From Butyrivibrio sp. YAB3001 (GTDB taxonomy: Bacteria; Bacillota; Clostridia; Lachnospirales; Lachnospiraceae), in the NCBI RefSeq assembly GCF_900112195.1, contig NZ_FOKR01000007.1, forward strand, positions 136,599 through 200,598: a DNA stretch of 64,000 nucleotides, read 5' to 3'. This document shows positions 60,813-64,000 of this stretch, in pieces. Position 1 is the first letter of the stretch. Each line of letters starts with the position of its first letter. Below the pieces are notes generated by a model. The model had not been told where the DNA came from, made no database searches, and saw only the letters and a program-made list of their open reading frames with translations. Made by a program: the position numbers and the translations under genes.

Positions 60813-61421
60813 ATGGTTACAACAGAATTCCTTATAGAAGCAATTGGTTATCTAGGTTCTGCCCTTGTTTTAATATCTTTTCTAATGGTATCAGTTTTTA
60901 AACTCAGGGTTGTTAATTCAATTGGCAGCATTATTTTCACAATTTATGCCCTCATCATACACTCTTATCCAACTGCGGTGATGAATGCCTGCCTTGTGCT
61001 TATCAACATTTATTACCTTGTAAAAATGAGTAATACAACCAAAGATTATGATTTTCTTGAAGTTGAATCAAACGAATCCATTTTAAAATATCTTATAGAC
61101 GAATATATGGGGGACATTATCAGATGCTTTCCCGGGATTATTATAGACTTAAACAGTGTCAACAGTCGCTTTGTTGTATTCCATAACGGAAAGCCCTGTG
61201 GATTATTTCTGGGAAACAGAAAAGGTTCAGAAATGGAAATAACACTGGATTATTGTATACCAGAATATAGAGATTTCTCAGTTGGAGAATTCTTATTATA
61301 TCATCTTCCATGTGAAGGAATTAAGAAATTGATTTATAAAGGACCTGATATGCATCATAAGTCCTATCTTACAAAATTCGGTTTTGAGCAGGTAGGAGAT
61401 CATTACGAAAAGAATTTTTAA
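60813..61421 (+). CDS. YgjV-like membrane protein with GNAT-like C-terminal domain
   Basis: 202 residues. Residues 1-75 have three helices in the style of YgjV-family inner-membrane proteins (IEAIGYLGSALVLISFLMVS, VNSIGSIIFTIYALIIHSYP). The C-terminal 120 residues (YCIPEYRDFSVGEFLLYHLP, YLTKFGFEQVGDHYEKNF) look like a GNAT acetyltransferase fold. GAGG 5 bases before ATG. A membrane-tethered acetyltransferase-like fusion; substrate unknown. Confidence 0.7.
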   Translation: MVTTEFLIEAIGYLGSALVLISFLMVSVFKLRVVNSIGSIIFTIYALIIHSYPTAVMNACLVLINIYYLVKMSNTTKDYDFLEVESNESILKYLIDEYMGDIIRCFPGIIIDLNSVNSRFVVFHNGKPCGLFLGNRKGSEMEITLDYCIPEYRDFSVGEFLLYHLPCEGIKKLIYKGPDMHHKSYLTKFGFEQVGDHYEKNF

Positions 61422-61470
61422 TACATGTGAAGCGTTTTTTATAAAATAGAAATGTCCTATTCCATATAAT

Positions 61471-61538
61471 AATAGGCGGTAAATGGTTACTGTCCATTAT
61501 TTATGGAGATCAGGAACATTTGCCGCCTATTATAGTTT
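61471..61538 (+). terminator. large terminator hairpin with T-run
   Basis: AATAGGCGGTAAATG (61471-61485) pairs with CATTTGCCGCCTATT (61517-61531) across a 31-base loop, followed by TTTTTTT. Ends the YgjV-like gene; the large loop is longer than usual. Confidence 0.8.
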
Positions 61539-61554
61539 TTTTCGGGAGATGCAA

Positions 61555-61785
61555 TTATTTTGCATTCTTCATCATATTGATTGTTTCGATATCATTTGCC
61601 GTAAGCTTGATATTTGATTCCAATACTTTTCCATCCGGAGTAGTTACTTTTACAGCAAATACAGTACCTTCAGTCACTGCGTTATTTCCAACTGCCTGAA
61701 GAAATGGAATTACCTTTGGGTGATCCTGTTGAAACAAGCCAAGCCTCTGCTGAAGCTGCATTAACATCATAGGGTTCATATTCAT
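61555..61785 (-). CDS. 76-residue conserved hypothetical
   Basis: MNMNPMMLMQLQQRLGLFQQ, then VKVTTPDGKVLESNIKLTAN and ETINMMKNAK. Met/Gln-rich N-terminal helix and a small beta part. I have seen similar short proteins in Lachnospiraceae; function unknown. Confidence 0.6.
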   Translation of the reverse strand: MNMNPMMLMQLQQRLGLFQQDHPKVIPFLQAVGNNAVTEGTVFAVKVTTPDGKVLESNIKLTANDIETINMMKNAK

Positions 61786-62008
61786 ATGCGATCATAATCC
61801 TTTCAAAAAAATATTAGTGAATTGTCAAAGTATATAATATAGTTAAAAAATAATCAATCTTTTCTATTAAAATTCACTATGATTTTTGATTTTTTTGACT
61901 CAAATCAAATTTTTTTGAATATATTAGGATTATAATCCCTAATGCGCATCTAAAATGTATGCGCTTACATTCTATTAAACATCTGATACATATAAGGAGG
62001 ATAATTAA
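61786..62008 (+). promoter_or_regulatory. pta upstream region with two inverted repeats
   Basis: ATTAGGATTATAATCCCTAAT (61923-61943) is palindromic, and GCGCAT ... ATGCGC flanks the next 25 bases. The rest is AT-rich. GGAGG lies 7 bases before the pta ATG. Regulator unknown. Confidence 0.45.
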
Positions 62009-62992
62009 ATGTACGGATTTGGCGATATGATACAAAAACTTAAAGCAAACCCTAAAACAATTATATTCCCGGAGGGCTCTGACCCAAGAATTCTGGAGGC
62101 TGCTTCAAGACTTCTTGCAGGCAATTTTCTCAAACCAGTTCTCTTAGGTAATGAAACTGAAATAATTAAATCTGCCGAAGATGCCGGATACAACATCAGA
62201 GGCGCTCAGATTATTGATCCTGAAAACTATGATAGATTCGACGAAATGGTTGAGCAGTTCTGTGAGCTTAGAAAAAGCAAGGGAATGACACCTGAAAAGG
62301 CTATTCCTATTCTTAAACAGACAAACTATTTTGGAACAATGCTTGTAAAAATGGGACTTGGCGATTGCCTTCTCGGCGGAGCAACTTATTCAACTGCTGA
62401 TACAGTTCGTCCTGCTCTTCAGATCATCAAGACAAAGCCTGAAAACACAATTGTTTCCTCATGCTTTATCCTCGTTCGTCCTTCAGCAACAGGGGAGAAC
62501 GAAGTTATCGCGATGGCAGATTGCGGTATCAACATCAATCCTAATGAAGATGAACTTGTTGAAATCTGTGGCGAAACAATCAACTGTGCACAGAGATTCG
62601 GTGTAAATCCTAAGGTTGCATTCCTTTCTTTCTCAACAAAGGGATCAGCGAAGGACGATAGCGTAACCAAGATGCAGAACGCAACCAAGAAGGCTCAGGC
62701 TAAATATCCTGAAATACCTATTGATGGAGAACTTCAGTTTGACGCTGCTGTCGCTCCACGTGTTGCAAAGCAGAAAGCTCCCGATTCACCGGTTGCAGGT
62801 CACGCTAACACATTTATTTTCCCTGATATCAATGCAGGTAACCTTGGATATAAGATTGCACAGAGAATGGGCAATTTTGAAGCTTACGGTCCTATTCTTC
62901 TTGGACTTAATGCTCCAATCAATGACCTTTCACGAGGCTGTAATGCGATAGAAGTATATTCAATGGCTATCATCACTGCTTCACTTGCATAA
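62009..62992 (+). CDS. pta: phosphate acetyltransferase
   Basis: 327 residues. IIFPEGSDPRILEAASRLLA, YFGTMLVKMGLGDCLLGGAT, the active-site region FILVRPSATGENEVIAMADC, and HANTFIFPDINAGNLGYKIA are typical of Pta. It interconverts acetyl-CoA and acetyl phosphate for acetate formation. GGAGG 7 bases before the ATG. No acetate kinase gene follows; instead a terminator and a MATE gene. Confidence 0.95.
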   Translation: MYGFGDMIQKLKANPKTIIFPEGSDPRILEAASRLLAGNFLKPVLLGNETEIIKSAEDAGYNIRGAQIIDPENYDRFDEMVEQFCELRKSKGMTPEKAIPILKQTNYFGTMLVKMGLGDCLLGGATYSTADTVRPALQIIKTKPENTIVSSCFILVRPSATGENEVIAMADCGININPNEDELVEICGETINCAQRFGVNPKVAFLSFSTKGSAKDDSVTKMQNATKKAQAKYPEIPIDGELQFDAAVAPRVAKQKAPDSPVAGHANTFIFPDINAGNLGYKIAQRMGNFEAYGPILLGLNAPINDLSRGCNAIEVYSMAIITASLA

Positions 62993-63039
62993 AAATAAAT
63001 TGTTCATAAATAAATCAAACTTTATATATTGAATCTTTT

Positions 63040-63077
63040 AGACCATCGCTTATAATTTTAATGCGATGGTCTTTTTA
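63040..63077 (+). terminator. terminator after pta
   Basis: AGACCATCGC (63040-63049) pairs with GCGATGGTCT (63063-63072) around 13 bases, followed by TTTTA. Confidence 0.85.
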
Positions 63078-63178
63078 TTATCGTAGGAGTTTTCTCCTAA
63101 TCTACTATGGAACTAAAACTCCACAATTTTTACTTCATTTTATTTAAAGAATCTTGTTTTGTTAGAAAGAATACAATT

Positions 63179-63715
63179 ATGGCTAAATCTTCTACAATGG
63201 ATATGACAAGTGGAAATATCAGAAAGGAAATGATCCTTTTTGCAATTCCTCTCCTTGCCGGCAATGTATTTCAGCAATTATATAACACAATTGACAGTAT
63301 TATCGTAGGTCAGGTCGTAGGGCCTGATGGACTTGGCGCAGTTACAAGTGTCGCGCCTGCAATTAATACTCTGGTTGGATTTTTTATGGGCTTTTCTGCC
63401 GGTTCAAGCGTGGTAATAAGCCATTATTTTGGTGCCAAAAATGTTCCCGGATTAAGACGAGCTGTCCACACTTCTGTTATCTGCACATTTATTATGAGCA
63501 TTGCTCTTATGATATTTGGCTTTTTCTTAACCCCCGGATTACTGGTGTTTATGTCAACACCCGAATCAGTTATGCCACTTGCCAAACAGTATTTACAGAT
63601 ATATTTCCTGGGAATAACCGGCCTTATGCTCTACAATATCGGTTCTGCAATCCTGCGAGCGGTAGGTGATTCCGTAAGACCTCTTATATTTTTGATAATT
63701 ACATCCTACTATTAG
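63179..63715 (+). pseudogene. MATE exporter interrupted by an IS110 element
   Basis: 178 residues from ATG 63179 (weak AGAAAGA upstream). FAIPLLAGNVFQQLYNTIDS and IIVGQVVGPDGLGAVTSVAP are N-terminal MATE motifs. The frame follows the family through ILRAVGDSVRPLIFLIITS, then reads YY and stops because element sequence begins near 63708. The other 270 residues should lie beyond the IS, outside the window. Confidence 0.88.
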
Positions 63716-63721
63716 TATATA

Positions 63722-63904
63722 CATAGTCTTTCTTTACCTTTTCTATAGGTTCGACTATGCTGTTTAAGATACTGTGGATTGGTCATTTCACCCTACCGCA
63801 TTGACGGTTTTTAAAAGGCTCCAACCACAGTCTCTTTGTTCATTTGTTAATCAGTTAGTTACCGCATGACGGTTTATCAAGAAGTAGGTTACGATTGCAA
63901 GGAG
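63722..63904 (+). ncRNA. putative IS110 bridge RNA
   Basis: Three hairpins in series. 5' stem: CATAGT (63722-63727) with ACTATG (63754-63759). Loop 1: ACTGTGGATTGG (63771-63782) with CCAACCACAGT (63821-63831), containing ACCG/CGGT. Loop 2: CTCTTTG (about 63832-63838) with CAAGGAG (63898-63904), containing a second ACCG/CGGT. This order (5' stem, target loop, donor loop) and the 183-base length match the IS621 bridge RNA as known. Loop 1 has CATTTCACCCTAC, similar at 10 of 13 positions to the insertion junction. Confidence 0.65.
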
Positions 63905-63952
63905 CCCTGTGGATCTGAAACAGTATCAATACTATTATTAGGGAGGTCCTAT

Positions 63953-64000
63953 ATGATCTATGTAGGAATTGATGTCGCTAAAGACAAACATGATTGTATT
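63953..64000 (+). CDS. IS110-family transposase, N-terminal 16 codons
   Basis: MIYVGIDVAKDKHDCI is the first strand of the DEDD RuvC-like domain; Asp7 is the first catalytic acid. GGGAGG 6 bases before ATG 63953. Cut by the window edge. Confidence 0.9.
   Translation, partial: MIYVGIDVAKDKHDCI

Larger units (their letters stand above)
63708..64000 (+). mobile_element. IS110-family element, left end
   Basis: Starts at or just after CT 63706-63707, judged from where MATE homology stops. Contains a structured leader of about 240 bases and the beginning of a DEDD transposase. The element continues past the right edge. Confidence 0.85.

Noticed and set aside
1..64000. CRISPR arrays, tRNA and rRNA genes
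   Set aside because: Looked for regular repeat-spacer patterns, cloverleaf-like segments and rRNA-like sequence and saw none that I could support.

Overview
The window looks like low-GC Firmicutes DNA from a rumen or gut Lachnospiraceae, most likely Butyrivibrio or Pseudobutyrivibrio. Reasons: moderate-to-low GC, strong AGGAGG ribosome binding sites, GHKL/LytTR two-component systems, many glycoside hydrolases without signal peptides, and protein families I associate with that family. This is judgement from protein style; no 16S rRNA or other marker is present.

Layout. (1) 1-14 kb: small accessory genes on the minus strand. They include an MNT-type nucleotidyltransferase, a small lipoprotein/membrane-peptide operon, a PLMP/RRXRR-like miniprotein, a truncated histidine phosphatase with an ADP-ribosyltransferase-like protein, an operon of solute-binding lipoprotein plus GHKL kinase plus LytTR regulator, and a secreted double cellulose-binding-module protein. 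Several genes are truncated (condensation-domain protein, GNAT remnant, MATE pump behind an intact marR). (2) 14-28.8 kb: an island unlike ordinary chromosome. It encodes a soluble FtsK/SpoIIIE translocase, a second FtsZ, an Xre repressor with an ImmA/IrrE peptidase, a CX5R phosphatase, a PP1-like phosphoesterase, a CbxX-type AAA+ ATPase, a DUF6273-ParB-like protein broken by an in-frame stop, a WYL regulator, a pentapeptide-repeat/DUF5758 protein and several unrecognised proteins. Five minus-strand transcription units there start behind one conserved palindromic promoter motif. FtsZ and Xre share an intergenic region with several TTTGCA-type operators. I read this as one coordinately controlled, undescribed accessory system, possibly of plasmid, ICE or defence origin. 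(3) 28.8-36 kb: an AAA_14/DUF4143 ATPase between two near-identical 33-bp palindromes, a DDE transposase, an EAL protein, an alpha/beta hydrolase, a histidine-kinase fragment and a repeat-bearing non-coding stretch. (4) 36-60.5 kb: a glycan-utilisation locus with GH9, NagB, an Opp-type ABC importer, iron-dependent alcohol dehydrogenase, an alpha/alpha-toroid lyase-like enzyme, ROK kinase, GH105, an AraC regulator, a PHP hydrolase, GH38 alpha-mannosidase, GH29 alpha-fucosidase and a flotillin. All the enzymes appear cytosolic, which fits import of oligosaccharides followed by internal cleavage. A GCATTTTTTGC motif recurs at promoters here and may mark the local regulon. (5) 60.8-64 kb: a YgjV-like protein, phosphotransacetylase, and a MATE gene cut by an IS110-family element whose 5' leader folds like a bridge RNA.

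How parts work together. In the glycan locus the importer delivers oligosaccharides, GH105 and the lyase-like enzyme handle uronate-containing ends, GH38 and GH29 release mannose and fucose, GH9 trims beta-glucan, ROK and NagB feed sugars to glycolysis, and the alcohol dehydrogenase may reduce lactaldehyde from fucose. In the island, the Xre/ImmA pair resembles a phage or ICE induction switch placed on an ftsZ gene, and the WYL protein is the natural candidate to read the five-copy motif. Both statements are inference.
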